This document shows positions 17,724 through 26,693 of a stretch of 64,000 nucleotides of DNA, in pieces. The stretch is from JADHUC01 sp964623055. GTDB lineage: Bacteria > Planctomycetota > Planctomycetia > Pirellulales > Pirellulaceae. The notes under the pieces were generated by a model. That model worked only from the letters and a program-made list of their open reading frames with translations, did not search any database and had not been told where the DNA came from. Position 1 is the stretch's first letter, and every line of letters starts with the position of its first letter. A program made the translations under genes and the position numbers. The stretch lies in contig CAZURK010000022.1 in the NCBI GenBank assembly GCA_964623055.1, positions 1-64,000 of the forward strand, given 5' to 3'.

Positions 17724-20489
17724 CTAATCTAGGTTGCCTAGCCTCTTTGTCACCTCGGCCGCAAGTCCGTATAGTCTCTTGCTGCGTTCCTGCCAGCCGG
17801 AACCAATGTACCATGTATGGCCGTCGACGAGCGGAAAATACCACCAGGCTACGGCGTGCGTGTGGTGTGGGCCGCTAGTCCGCAGCGTGCTCATGCCTTT
17901 GAACAAGCACATGTAGCGTTCGTCCAGACATTCCTGGCATCGGCTGGCGAGATCCGGACCCAGTCGCGCCGCGAGTTGCTCGTCGGTCAGGGCCTGTTCC
18001 AGGCAGATGCGTGCCTCGCATTCCTGCACGCCCTCGCGGAAGACCTCCAACCGCGTGGTGGCTATGGGGCCGTCCGGCCCCGGCGCCAACAGGCTGACGT
18101 AGATGTCCAGGTTGCGTCGCTGGCTGTGGGGATATCGCTCGGTGACCGTGCCACGCCGCCGACCGCGACGGTCGCGCACGGCGGGCCAGAAATCGCCGCC
18201 CAGCCGCCCGATGCCGCGCTGCTGTCCAATGATGTTGGCCTCGGCAAACTTGCGCCATCGCGTTGGGGAATACTCGTCGAGGCTGCTCATTCGGTTAAAC
18301 TGTACTCGCAACTCAGGTCGCTTCCAGCCGTGGTAGCTCGTGAGATCCTGCTCCATGTCGGGCCAGCGATTGGCCACGTGGTGGCCCTGATAGACGACGG
18401 ACGCAACATCGTGCAGCTTAAGGTTGGGTACGCCCATATGCGAAAACGAGACCCAGCCCATGTCCCCCGAAACGTCCTTCAGTACAAGCGACTCCTGCTT
18501 GGTCGGCCAGGCGTCGGACATGTCGCCCAGCGCCGCCGCGCCGAGTAGCCCACGTTTCTCCAACCGCTTCCGCAACTCAGCGAACAACGGCCGCCACAAG
18601 TCTGTGCTGCGAGGGTCATCGAAGCGTGGCAATTCGACGTTGCGGACCTCCTGTGTGACCGGATCAAGTACGGTGACCGCCGGGCCGCCGCCGATTCTCG
18701 CGTTGTTCCCTTCCAAAAAGCGTAGCGTACGGGCTTCCTGGTCGTGCGACGACTCGGAACGGTGCGTGTCGCGCCGCATCAAGTAGACGTCCCAGATGAC
18801 GAAAACGATCAGCTCTGGCCGGCCCATGTGTCTCTCGGCAGTGTCGAGGTACCGCTCCATGACCGAAAAGTCGAACTCGAAGTTGCCATCTCCTTTGTCG
18901 ATCCAGCGGACCATCGACTCGGCGTTGCCGTAGTTGCTCTGTGCGATCAGGGGCACGTAGACGCTACGACTGCTGGTGCGGCCGATCAGTTCCATCGCGT
19001 GAGCGATGTGGTCCCAGTGCTGCGGAGACCAGAGGGGAACGTCATACTCCACCGCCAGCGTGTCCGGCGACTGGACCAGCTCGATCCAGGTGCGGTAGTC
19101 CTGCGTATCGGGCAGCGTCCATTCGGCGACCTCGATTTCCACTGGAACGTTCACCGGCTGCTCGTCGTCGGTACGGATATTCAACTGGCCGGTATACGTA
19201 CCAGGCAACGCGGTCTTTGGCACGTGGACCGTTACCCATACCGGCACCACGGCGCCAGGGACCGGCTCCGGTTGATTAGGGAGCTTCAGGTCGTATCGAC
19301 TGGGCTCCTTGTTGCGGACTGGATATTCCGCCGCCGGCTGCTCCATCAATCCGCCCAGCAGCGAGGGCTCCCGCGGGTAGCGCCAATACTTGTTGTCTTC
19401 GATGCCGTAAATGGAGCCCCAAACCCCGTTCTCGCGTCCCCAAGGCATGCCGTAGCGGACCTCGACTTCTGCCGTCGCAATTGTCATATCGCCACACGTC
19501 AGATCACTCGCGACCGCCTTCAAGCCCGTCAGCGCCTGATCCGAACCGACGACAACCTTGCCGGAAAACCACCCGTTGCGCACACCGACGATGTGGATCG
19601 GCTGCAGCGACTCGCAGGGGGCCCCGAAGTCCAGGTCGAAGTCCGACGCCATCAGGTCCGAATTCCAGACCTGCAGCCCCTCTGGGCGCGTGGCGTTCGG
19701 AACAAGGCCCTCCGCGCTGCTTGCGCTGAGTTGTACACGTTGAAGCTCACAGGTATTGAAACTCATGTCGTATTCGAACTTGAATTGTCGCGACAGGTAC
19801 TCCTGAGTGCCCCTTTTCTCTTCGACGACGTAGTGGTACGACGCACGAATCAGCTCGATGCCAATCACGTTGACGCCCTGCCGCAGCATTGTGGCCGGTA
19901 TGGCCAAGTTTTCGAACTTCCGATCGCGGAGATCGTACCCGCGGAGAATTTCGGCCGACTGCTTCGCCTTGGTCGTGGGTCGGAGGCTCAGCAGCGTGTC
20001 ATCCGGCGAGACGTACGCTTCGCGCGGGTACGGTTCGGCCGAGTCGTTCTTGGGGTGTCCCGTGTCGGGAAGATGGGCACGAGCGAGTTCCCAGCCGTTG
20101 ACGTAGACAATTGCCCCGCCGTGGTAGACCAGCGTCAGACGCAGGTCACGTACCTCCGCCGGATTCGTGACACGAAATTTGCCTCGCATACAGAGGCGAG
20201 CCACATACGCTGAATCAATGGCCATCGCCCCCGGTCCGCGGACCCATCCGGCATCATCGAATTCAGGACTAGCCCAGTCGTTTGGCGGTTCCGGCGTTTC
20301 GTGGTTGAGCCAGAGACGGTTGGCCATCAATGGCACCGGTCCGTCAGGCGCCTGAATCACCGGCGGGCAAAGCGTATGAAACATCCGCCAGAAGCCGGTT
20401 GTGTCGAGAACTACGACAGACGATTCCAATTCGGCCGCCGTCGACTGGGTCGTTGCGAAACACGCCGAGATTATCACAAGGGCGATCAT
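17724..20489 (-). CDS. Secreted glycoside hydrolase-like protein with N-terminal jelly-roll
   Basis: 921 residues. ATG at 20489 is chosen because GAGGA lies 7 bases upstream and it opens a signal peptide (MIALVIISACFATTQSTAAE); the longer ORF adds 38 residues without such features. Residues about 30-250 look like a galactose-binding jelly-roll (WASPEFDDAGWVRGPGAM, LTLVYHGGAIVYVNGWELA). The remainder is paralogous to the protein at 6861-8885: LQVWNSDLMASDFDLDF, GWFSGKVVVGSD, VVPVWVTVHVPKTALPGTY, IGQQRGIGRLGGDFWPAV, SLLAPGPDGPIATTRLEVFREG. GH123/DUF4091-like enzymes of this shape act on extracellular glycans. The substrate is not deducible. It is divergent from the BlaI-type gene, 467 bases away. 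Confidence 0.7.
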   Translation of the reverse strand: MIALVIISACFATTQSTAAELESSVVVLDTTGFWRMFHTLCPPVIQAPDGPVPLMANRLWLNHETPEPPNDWASPEFDDAGWVRGPGAMAIDSAYVARLCMRGKFRVTNPAEVRDLRLTLVYHGGAIVYVNGWELARAHLPDTGHPKNDSAEPYPREAYVSPDDTLLSLRPTTKAKQSAEILRGYDLRDRKFENLAIPATMLRQGVNVIGIELIRASYHYVVEEKRGTQEYLSRQFKFEYDMSFNTCELQRVQLSASSAEGLVPNATRPEGLQVWNSDLMASDFDLDFGAPCESLQPIHIVGVRNGWFSGKVVVGSDQALTGLKAVASDLTCGDMTIATAEVEVRYGMPWGRENGVWGSIYGIEDNKYWRYPREPSLLGGLMEQPAAEYPVRNKEPSRYDLKLPNQPEPVPGAVVPVWVTVHVPKTALPGTYTGQLNIRTDDEQPVNVPVEIEVAEWTLPDTQDYRTWIELVQSPDTLAVEYDVPLWSPQHWDHIAHAMELIGRTSSRSVYVPLIAQSNYGNAESMVRWIDKGDGNFEFDFSVMERYLDTAERHMGRPELIVFVIWDVYLMRRDTHRSESSHDQEARTLRFLEGNNARIGGGPAVTVLDPVTQEVRNVELPRFDDPRSTDLWRPLFAELRKRLEKRGLLGAAALGDMSDAWPTKQESLVLKDVSGDMGWVSFSHMGVPNLKLHDVASVVYQGHHVANRWPDMEQDLTSYHGWKRPELRVQFNRMSSLDEYSPTRWRKFAEANIIGQQRGIGRLGGDFWPAVRDRRGRRRGTVTERYPHSQRRNLDIYVSLLAPGPDGPIATTRLEVFREGVQECEARICLEQALTDEQLAARLGPDLASRCQECLDERYMCLFKGMSTLRTSGPHHTHAVAWWYFPLVDGHTWYIGSGWQERSKRLYGLAAEVTKRLGNLD

Positions 20490-20890
20490 CAGAATCCTCG
20501 ACTCCCGTTCCGTCGCATCTCGCGATGATAGTCCAGCCAACAATCTAACCTCCTCCAGAACGAGACTCTGGCAACATAACTGGCTCGATCCTCGCAAGAG
20601 CACAGCGCCTTGTCAACCGATTTTGGCGGTAAGGGCGGAGCAACGTGAATCCGCGAATGTCGCGGACCCCTGGGAAACGAGATCGGATAGAACCGAAAGC
20701 CCCAACGGGGGCGGCCCTAGCTGCAAAGCTCCGGCGGTTAGGGCAGCCCCTTCTGGGGCTGCCCTTTTTCTCTGCTTCGCGCCCAGGGTTGCGCGACGAC
20801 CGTTGTCACGCTGGTCGCTCCACCCTGGCTGACATAGGGATGTGCCTTCGGCACGCAAGCCCCCGATCTTCCGTCCGCCCCACGAATCGC
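20490..20890. other. Divergent intergenic region with a terminator-like hairpin
   Basis: No gene is supported. It contains a short palindrome (GCCCCAACGGGGGC, 20699-20712) and the hairpin listed separately. Promoter signals for the minus-strand gene could not be singled out. Confidence 0.5.
20741..20769 (+). terminator. Rho-independent terminator-like hairpin
   Basis: GGGCAGCCCC (20741-20750), a 4-base loop and GGGGCTGCCC (20755-20764) form a perfect 10-bp stem followed by TTTTT. It lies between two divergent genes, so it terminates neither of them; it may belong to a repeated element or end an unseen short transcript. Confidence 0.6.
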
Positions 20891-20919
20891 TTGACAATTT
20901 ACTGGTCGACCAGTAGAAT
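20891..20919 (+). promoter_or_regulatory. Sigma70-type promoter of the BlaI/M56 operon
   Basis: TTGACA at 20891-20896 and TAGAAT at 20914-20919 are separated by 17 bases. The operator palindrome fills the spacer, so a bound repressor would exclude RNA polymerase. A good ribosome site (TAGGAGGAG, 20945-20953) precedes the ATG at 20957. Confidence 0.8.
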
Positions 20920-20946
20920 GCAGGCGTTGCTACGGGTCGACCAGTA
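20900..20946 (+). promoter_or_regulatory. Two palindromic operator sites
   Basis: TACTGGTCGACCAGTA at 20900-20915 is a perfect 16-bp palindrome. TACGGGTCGACCAGTA at 20931-20946 is the same site with one change. Centres are 31 bases apart, about three helical turns, which suits two repressor dimers on one face. The first overlaps the promoter spacer and -10, the second the expected start of transcription and the ribosome site. Known BlaI/MecI operators have a different sequence but the same layout. Confidence 0.75.
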
Positions 20947-20956
20947 GGAGGAGAAT

Positions 20957-21340
20957 ATGACGGACCTGATCCCCACCGATCGAGAACTTGAAGCCCTCAA
21001 AGTCCTTTGGAGGCATAAGAAAGCAACGGTCCGTGCCATTTGTGATTCGATGAACGCCGCGGGCGCCAATTTGGCCTACACCACAGTGTTGAGCCTCTTG
21101 CAGGTGATGGAGCAAAAAGGGCTGGTGCGCCATGAACGGACGGGCAAGGCGTATACGTACTCGGCCAGAGTCCAGCGCGACCGAACGTTTCGACATCTGG
21201 CGGTCGGCTTTCTCGATAAGGTCTTCGACGGAGCACTGGACGAGTACCTGGTACACGCCCTGCGGTCACGACGCATCAGCCGAAAGGAACTCGACAAGCT
21301 AGAAGAGATGATCAAGGATGCGAAAGACCGTTCCCAGTGA
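20957..21340 (+). CDS. BlaI/MecI-family transcriptional repressor
   Basis: 127 residues, the normal length of the family. The winged helix spans about residues 10-75 (DRELEALKVLWRHKKATVRAICD, LAYTTVLSLLQVMEQKGLVRHE, GKAYTYSARV). The C-terminal helices (FLDKVFDGALDEYLVHALRSR, ISRKELDKLEEMIKDAK) form the dimerisation part. It should bind the two palindromes in its own promoter and repress itself and the M56 gene 25 bases downstream. In beta-lactam systems the partner peptidase relieves repression by proteolysis; here the inducing signal is unknown. Confidence 0.9.
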   Translation: MTDLIPTDRELEALKVLWRHKKATVRAICDSMNAAGANLAYTTVLSLLQVMEQKGLVRHERTGKAYTYSARVQRDRTFRHLAVGFLDKVFDGALDEYLVHALRSRRISRKELDKLEEMIKDAKDRSQ

Positions 21341-21365
21341 ATCGGCATGAGAGGGAGAAACGAGA

Positions 21366-24300
21366 ATGAACTCCCTGGTCCAGGCATCAAACGCGTGGTT
21401 GGTCGATTTTCATCTCGCCGCCACATTGCTGCTGCTCGTCGTGCTGATCGCAATGCGTTTCATCAAACAGCCCGCCCGACGCTTGTCAATCGCGTGGGCC
21501 GCCGTGTTAGGATTGCCGGTGCTCACGCTGGCTGTTGCCGTTCCGTGTTGGCCCGTAGTCTCCCTCGTCTCACAGCCAGTTGCTTCCATCGAACCGCAGT
21601 CGATGCCGGTAGCGGAAGAAGTCTTGGGGATGCGTCGGAACGTGGAACCCAACGTCGAACCCGTTTGGGACGCACATGATGAAGGGGAATCGGCCTCGCC
21701 AGTACAACTCCCGAACGGTGGGATGGAGACGCCCGCGCGAAGCGAACAGTCGCCAGCGGATGCCGTCACTGCAGCTCCGTCCGTCCGCTCACGAATCGGG
21801 GCCAGCGGACCTCTCTTGTTTCTGGCGCTGTTCGCATCGGGATCAGTCGCCTGCATCGTCTGGCTCGCGCTGGGAGTCGTTCAGGCGAGCGTGATTTGTC
21901 GATCGGCCAACGTCGCTCCGCCGGAATTGCTGGCGGAACTGAAGGCACTGGTGGGATGCAAACGCCGGACACCACGTCTGTTGATCAGTTCCCGTGTGCA
22001 GAACCCGGTCGCCGTTGGGCTCATTCGGCCAACAATTCTTCTGCCCGAACGTTTGGCCTGCGAGGGCATCACGCCCGGCCTGCGCGCTGCGCTCGCCCAC
22101 GAATGGACGCACATCCGAAGCAAGGACCTGTGGCTGTTGGCGATTTGTCGAAATCTCCGCCTGATTCTATTCGCCCATCCTCTCTTCTGGCTACTGCAGC
22201 GATCGATTCGCGCGGATCAGGAAGTGCTGGCGGACGCTGCTGCCGCCGACACCACGGGACCTATCGCCTACGCCGAGGCACTCTTGCGCTGGGCCCATCA
22301 TGTCATCGACGCCGGAGACACGCGCCTTGCACCATTGCTCGGTCTTTGGGAACGCCCTTCACGTTCACAACTTGCCCGGAGAATAGCCATGCTGCTGAAC
22401 GAAGAACTCCGCGTGGACCGACGCGTCTCGCGACGCTGGACGAGCGCCTGGTCAGTCGTACTTGTCTTGTCTGCTGCCGGTCTACCCTGTTTCACATTGC
22501 GACCGGCCGATGCAGTCTCCCCGAGTGACGTCGAGGGCGTCGAAGGGGCAGATCCCCTTCCGAAGCACTTGGACCGCTACGGGGACCCGTTGCCGAAGAA
22601 GGCCATCCTTCGGCTGGGGACGCGACGTCTGCGTCATCGCGGACGGCCCTACTGTGTGGCCTTCTCCCCCGACGGGCGGACGATGGCCACTTGCGGCGAT
22701 TCAGAGAATCAGGGCGTTTCCCTTTGGGGCGTTCGTTCAGGCAGGCTGATCCGGCAACTGCCTCTATGTCGAACCACAGCCGCAATCGCCTTTTCGCCTG
22801 ATGGTTTGCGCTGCCTTGCTGCCGAGGCCGAGGGAGGACTCCATCTCTGGGACTGCCGCACCGGCAAAAAGAATCTCACGTTGGAAAGCGATGGGCATCG
22901 GATTGGGTGTGTCGCCTTTGCCGCCGACGGATCGTTGTTTGCCACTGGAGGAGGCGATGGTTTCGTCCGTGTCCGGCACGCGGAATCTGGCGATCAGCGG
23001 TTTGCATTCGATACGGGCGAACGGCAAGGAATCGATGCGAGCAACCCTTTTGGTGGCAGTGACGGTGGCCCGTGTTCGGTTGCCTTCTCTCCCGACGGAC
23101 GATTTCTCGTTTCCGGAACCGAGGAAGCCAAAGTCCACGTTATTGATCTTGCGACGGGCAAAGGCTCATTACGCATCAAACAAGCCCACAAGGATGGCTT
23201 GACATCACTTGCCATCACGTCCGATGGGAAGCAGGTGATCACAGGTGGCTATCGACGGTTCGGCGTGATGCCCTATGTCGATGGGCAGGGACGAATGACG
23301 GTCGAGACGAATGTGCCCAACGTAGAGATCCGTTTCTGGGATGTTGCCACAGGTAAGAAGATACGTGAGTTCAGCTACGAAGGGAGTTTCCTGGGATGGG
23401 GGGATACCAGCTTGTCGGCCGATGCTCGAAGGCTGGCATCTTCCAGTCGAAACAGCATTTGCATCTGGGATGTCGATTCCGGAACGATACTACGTGAGAT
23501 TCCAACGCGTGCATCACAGGACGTACATGGCGTGACGATTTCGCCAGACGGACGCATTGTGGCACGGGCAAGGCACCATTCAGTTGACCTCTGGGAAGTC
23601 GACACGGGCAAGCCATTGCTTCAAGGGCACGAGTCCCACGTGGCTTCCGTTGGCAGCGTGGCCTACTCGCCGGATGGTTCACTGATCGCGTCAGGAGGCG
23701 AGGATGGAGTCGTGCACCTCTGGGACGCCAAAACGGGAGAGCACACTGGCCAACACCATTTGATCGACCCGTCATCTTCGGTAGAACACGAGGGAATCGG
23801 GCCGATGCATGTCGTCTACTCACCCGACAGCAAGAAGTTGGCGGTCGGCGGCGAAGTTGGGCCGTTCCCTCATGGTCGTTTCATCAAGCTGTTCAACAAA
23901 ACCAATGGAGAACTCATCGGCGAGCTTCCTGGACCGTCAACGGGCCATGCGCGAGTAGCCCGGCTCGCATTCGGCCCGGACGGCATGTTTGCATTGGCTG
24001 CGGGCGACGATATCGACGTTTGGTTCATCAAAGAAGAGGGAACAAAGGCCGGCGAGTTGCGCCCAGCTCATTGGCCGCGCGACATAGTGGCCCTAGCATT
24101 CCTTGACTTCCGAAAGCTCTGCGAAGTGCGCAGCAAGCCGCCGACGATTCGAGTTTGGGACTGGGCGGGTAGAACCACTCGGGAAATCGAGGTGCATGGC
24201 CATTGGTCTGACCTCGAAAGGAGACTGCAACAGATCTCGGACGCGGTATTCTCACCCGACCGTCGGCAGGTCATCACCTGCGGCGAGGATAAGCTGATCA

Positions 24301-24608
24301 CGTGGGACCTGGAAACCGGAAAACCAGTCTCCTCCCTTACGCTGGGACGCCCGTCGGAAGAACGCCGAATCGGCCTATCGCCCGATGGACGGATGATGGC
24401 CGTCGTGGCCCCATCCTACCTGAGAGAGGATGGCGACGGCACCATTCGCCTGTGGGACCTGACCGCTGGCAAGCAAGTCCTCACACTGCAACCGGAGAAC
24501 GCCAGGGCCATGTCCTTCGCCTTCTCCCCAGACGGGCGACGATTGGTCACCGGAATGGACACCGGCACGGCACTTGTATGGGACATCTCGGATGCGTATG
24601 GCGGATAG
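21366..24608 (+). CDS. BlaR1-like M56 metallopeptidase fused to WD40 repeats
   Basis: 1080 residues. The N-terminus has hydrophobic helices near 12-30 and 40-70 and near 150-172 (FLALFASGSVACIVWLALGV). The M56 zinc motif HEWTH is at about 245-249 (AHEWTHIRSKD), with the later acidic ligand in ADQEVLADAAA. A further membrane segment is near 362-382 (AWSVVLVLSAAGLPCFTL). From about 415 to the end there are WD40 blades (CVAFSPDGRTMATCGD, SVAYSPDGSLIASGGEDGVVHLWDAKTGEH, AFSPDGRRLVTGMDTGTALVWD). BlaR1 normally carries a penicillin-binding sensor here; its replacement by a propeller suggests sensing of a protein or other ligand outside the membrane. Cotranscribed with the repressor gene. Confidence 0.85.
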   Translation: MNSLVQASNAWLVDFHLAATLLLLVVLIAMRFIKQPARRLSIAWAAVLGLPVLTLAVAVPCWPVVSLVSQPVASIEPQSMPVAEEVLGMRRNVEPNVEPVWDAHDEGESASPVQLPNGGMETPARSEQSPADAVTAAPSVRSRIGASGPLLFLALFASGSVACIVWLALGVVQASVICRSANVAPPELLAELKALVGCKRRTPRLLISSRVQNPVAVGLIRPTILLPERLACEGITPGLRAALAHEWTHIRSKDLWLLAICRNLRLILFAHPLFWLLQRSIRADQEVLADAAAADTTGPIAYAEALLRWAHHVIDAGDTRLAPLLGLWERPSRSQLARRIAMLLNEELRVDRRVSRRWTSAWSVVLVLSAAGLPCFTLRPADAVSPSDVEGVEGADPLPKHLDRYGDPLPKKAILRLGTRRLRHRGRPYCVAFSPDGRTMATCGDSENQGVSLWGVRSGRLIRQLPLCRTTAAIAFSPDGLRCLAAEAEGGLHLWDCRTGKKNLTLESDGHRIGCVAFAADGSLFATGGGDGFVRVRHAESGDQRFAFDTGERQGIDASNPFGGSDGGPCSVAFSPDGRFLVSGTEEAKVHVIDLATGKGSLRIKQAHKDGLTSLAITSDGKQVITGGYRRFGVMPYVDGQGRMTVETNVPNVEIRFWDVATGKKIREFSYEGSFLGWGDTSLSADARRLASSSRNSICIWDVDSGTILREIPTRASQDVHGVTISPDGRIVARARHHSVDLWEVDTGKPLLQGHESHVASVGSVAYSPDGSLIASGGEDGVVHLWDAKTGEHTGQHHLIDPSSSVEHEGIGPMHVVYSPDSKKLAVGGEVGPFPHGRFIKLFNKTNGELIGELPGPSTGHARVARLAFGPDGMFALAAGDDIDVWFIKEEGTKAGELRPAHWPRDIVALAFLDFRKLCEVRSKPPTIRVWDWAGRTTREIEVHGHWSDLERRLQQISDAVFSPDRRQVITCGEDKLITWDLETGKPVSSLTLGRPSEERRIGLSPDGRMMAVVAPSYLREDGDGTIRLWDLTAGKQVLTLQPENARAMSFAFSPDGRRLVTGMDTGTALVWDISDAYGG

Positions 24609-24752
24609 CGGCACCGGTGTGGCTTAGTCCGTATCATCGCCTCGCCGAAGACCGGGCAATGCGCGTTGCACTGGCGTCGCGGGTGGCTCGCGTCAATTCG
24701 ATCAGATATCTTGTGATGCGACGCCAGCCAACCTCTCCTCGGAGACAGACAG

Positions 24753-26504
24753 ATGAAAGAGATGCGCGACGTGGGTCTGTGTTCTCTGTGCGGAGCCGTT
24801 CTATTGCTCTGCTTCGTTGCCACCGCGGGTTCGCAGGAGAAGCCGACGCCAAACGTCGGTGACCGGCTGTATTTCGAGGCGGACGATTTCACCGTCCAAC
24901 TTCCCTGGTTCTACCACGGGCTAGCGTTTGATCAGGTGCGCAAACACGACGTGTACAGCGTCGAGGTCAACAGCCTGGACCTGCGGCCAGGAAACTACAA
25001 GGTGACGCTGGTTCCCACGAACCGCAACGACGAACTAGCCGTTGGCTTCGACGGGCAAACGTTTTCTGATATGCCCGTCAGGGATGAGCGTGTTGAGTTG
25101 TCCAACGTTTCCATCCGCAACCGTATGCTTAGCCTGTACGTCCGGGCGAACGGCGTCCACGGCGCTGGACCGTTGGAATCGGTTTGGATTCACCCGTCGA
25201 ACGTCAAGTTTGCCGAGGCCAAAGAAACTGCCGTGCCGTTTAACCGATATCGGCGAGACATCCGATACGCTGACCGCGAAATCCTTCGGAAAGAGAACTG
25301 GGACGAATTCTATGGCGTGCTGAACCGACAAGGATTCGGTAAAAGAGAGCTTCGTGCGATGTTCAACGACATAGTCGATTGGTGCAAACGGCGGCAGGTT
25401 CTCGACCCAAAGGACATTCACTACGGCGCTATCTACTCTGAAGAAGATAAGTACGATTTCCGTGACGCGGCTGCGGCTGCAGTTTGTTTCACCTATGCTT
25501 GGCGCGATACGGGCGACGACGACTACCGCCGTCGCGCGGTGTTGGCCAGAGACTACTGCTACAAAGGCCAGCACATGGCCGATCCGAACAACACGGCCCG
25601 GTTCGGTGGTTTCTGTCACATGGTACATGGCGCGTGGGGGCCCGGAATGCAACGGCTTGGCGGCGAATTGGGTGGCGCGGTCGGCGTCGAGACGGCTATT
25701 GTCGTCAATTTGCTCGTCAAGCTGATCGAACTGGGTCTCGAACCGTCGCCTAAGGACATCGAGCGTCTCCGTGCGGCAGCCTTGTGGAAAGTCAACAACG
25801 AATTTTCACCCGGCGTGTTCCGCCATCACGAAGGCGCGTCGCACGATTGCCAGAATTCCAATGCGTTAGGAGCCGAGGCGATTGTGCGGGCCTATTATGC
25901 TCTGGAGAAACTCGGCCATAAGCCGCCAGACAAGTGGCTCGAAGCAGCTCGACGCGGTATGGCTCATTTCGTCGAAGGGCAGGAAGCCATCGGTTGCTGG
26001 CCTTACGTGTTTGCGAAAATCGGCCGCGGTCAGGCTTACAGCCAGCAAAACATCCCGGACCAAGGCATGGGCTGCTATCACTTCCTGGTAGCCTACGACA
26101 CGCCAGCCTTTCGTGAGTTTCCTGGGGCCAAGGACGCCATGCGCCGTGCCGCGCGATGGTGGCTCTGCGTAAGTCGGCTGGACCGCGACGGGCCCATCAC
26201 AACGATCGACCTGGACGATCGGGAAGCGCGTGGCACTCTGAAGTTCTCGAAATTCACCTGGTGCCGGTTCATGGCCGCTGCTTCGCTGATGCGCATCGCC
26301 GAATTGACCGGCGAGCGAGAGCCTTGGCAACAACTCGCGATGCGCTACATGGAACACGTCGATACCAAGCTGCGCAATCGAACCGATCCCGACAAAGCCC
26401 CCTTCAAGCGCGCTACCACAGACGACATGACACTATGCTCCTGGATCCAAGCCGTCGAGTGGGCCGGAGTGCTCCTTCGCGAAATGGAGCAGCGGCTGCC
26501 ATAA
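24753..26504 (+). CDS. Secreted protein with probable (alpha/alpha) toroid domain
   Basis: 583 residues with signal peptide (LCSLCGAVLLLCFVATAGSQ). Residues about 30-150 are beta-rich (YSVEVNSLDLRPGNYKVTLV). From about 180 on the protein is helical with repeated Trp/Gly/His-rich turns (FCHMVHGAWGPGMQRLGGELG, HHEGASHDCQNSNALGAEAI, GQEAIGCWPYVFAKIGRGQA, WCRFMAAASLMRIAELTG), as in alpha/alpha-toroid glycan-active enzymes and terpene-cyclase-like folds. No catalytic signature was recognised, so the function stays open. It lies 144 bases after the M56-WD40 gene in the same direction. Confidence 0.6.
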   Translation: MKEMRDVGLCSLCGAVLLLCFVATAGSQEKPTPNVGDRLYFEADDFTVQLPWFYHGLAFDQVRKHDVYSVEVNSLDLRPGNYKVTLVPTNRNDELAVGFDGQTFSDMPVRDERVELSNVSIRNRMLSLYVRANGVHGAGPLESVWIHPSNVKFAEAKETAVPFNRYRRDIRYADREILRKENWDEFYGVLNRQGFGKRELRAMFNDIVDWCKRRQVLDPKDIHYGAIYSEEDKYDFRDAAAAAVCFTYAWRDTGDDDYRRRAVLARDYCYKGQHMADPNNTARFGGFCHMVHGAWGPGMQRLGGELGGAVGVETAIVVNLLVKLIELGLEPSPKDIERLRAAALWKVNNEFSPGVFRHHEGASHDCQNSNALGAEAIVRAYYALEKLGHKPPDKWLEAARRGMAHFVEGQEAIGCWPYVFAKIGRGQAYSQQNIPDQGMGCYHFLVAYDTPAFREFPGAKDAMRRAARWWLCVSRLDRDGPITTIDLDDREARGTLKFSKFTWCRFMAAASLMRIAELTGEREPWQQLAMRYMEHVDTKLRNRTDPDKAPFKRATTDDMTLCSWIQAVEWAGVLLREMEQRLP

Positions 26505-26558
26505 TGGCATGCGTACCTCCGAAGCACGAACCATGCCTAGCGAAGTACTCTTCGTCTT

Positions 26559-26631
26559 ATCCGTGTGCTTCTATCCGTGGGCGTCTCGCAATCCACAAAT
26601 TGCTTTCGCCCACGGATAGAAGCACACGGAT
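26559..26631. repeat. Perfect 25-bp palindrome between convergent genes
   Basis: Arms 26559-26583 and 26607-26631 are perfectly complementary with a 23-base loop. It lies in the 189-base gap between a plus-strand gene and the stop of the sugar-porter gene, so it may terminate both. Confidence 0.75.
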
Positions 26632-26693
26632 GTTGATCGTGCCCTTTCGCTCTGGCTGGCGACCGGCGACAAGCCAGGTTGGCTGTCGCAGGG

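Noticed and set aside
18744..20213. A 489-codon plus-strand open frame opposite the GH-like gene
   Set aside because: Shadow of a supported gene with signal peptide, ribosome site and a paralogue.
20613..20897. Short minus-strand ORF of about 94 codons upstream of the repressor
   Set aside because: It covers the terminator-like hairpin and palindrome and has no recognisable motif.
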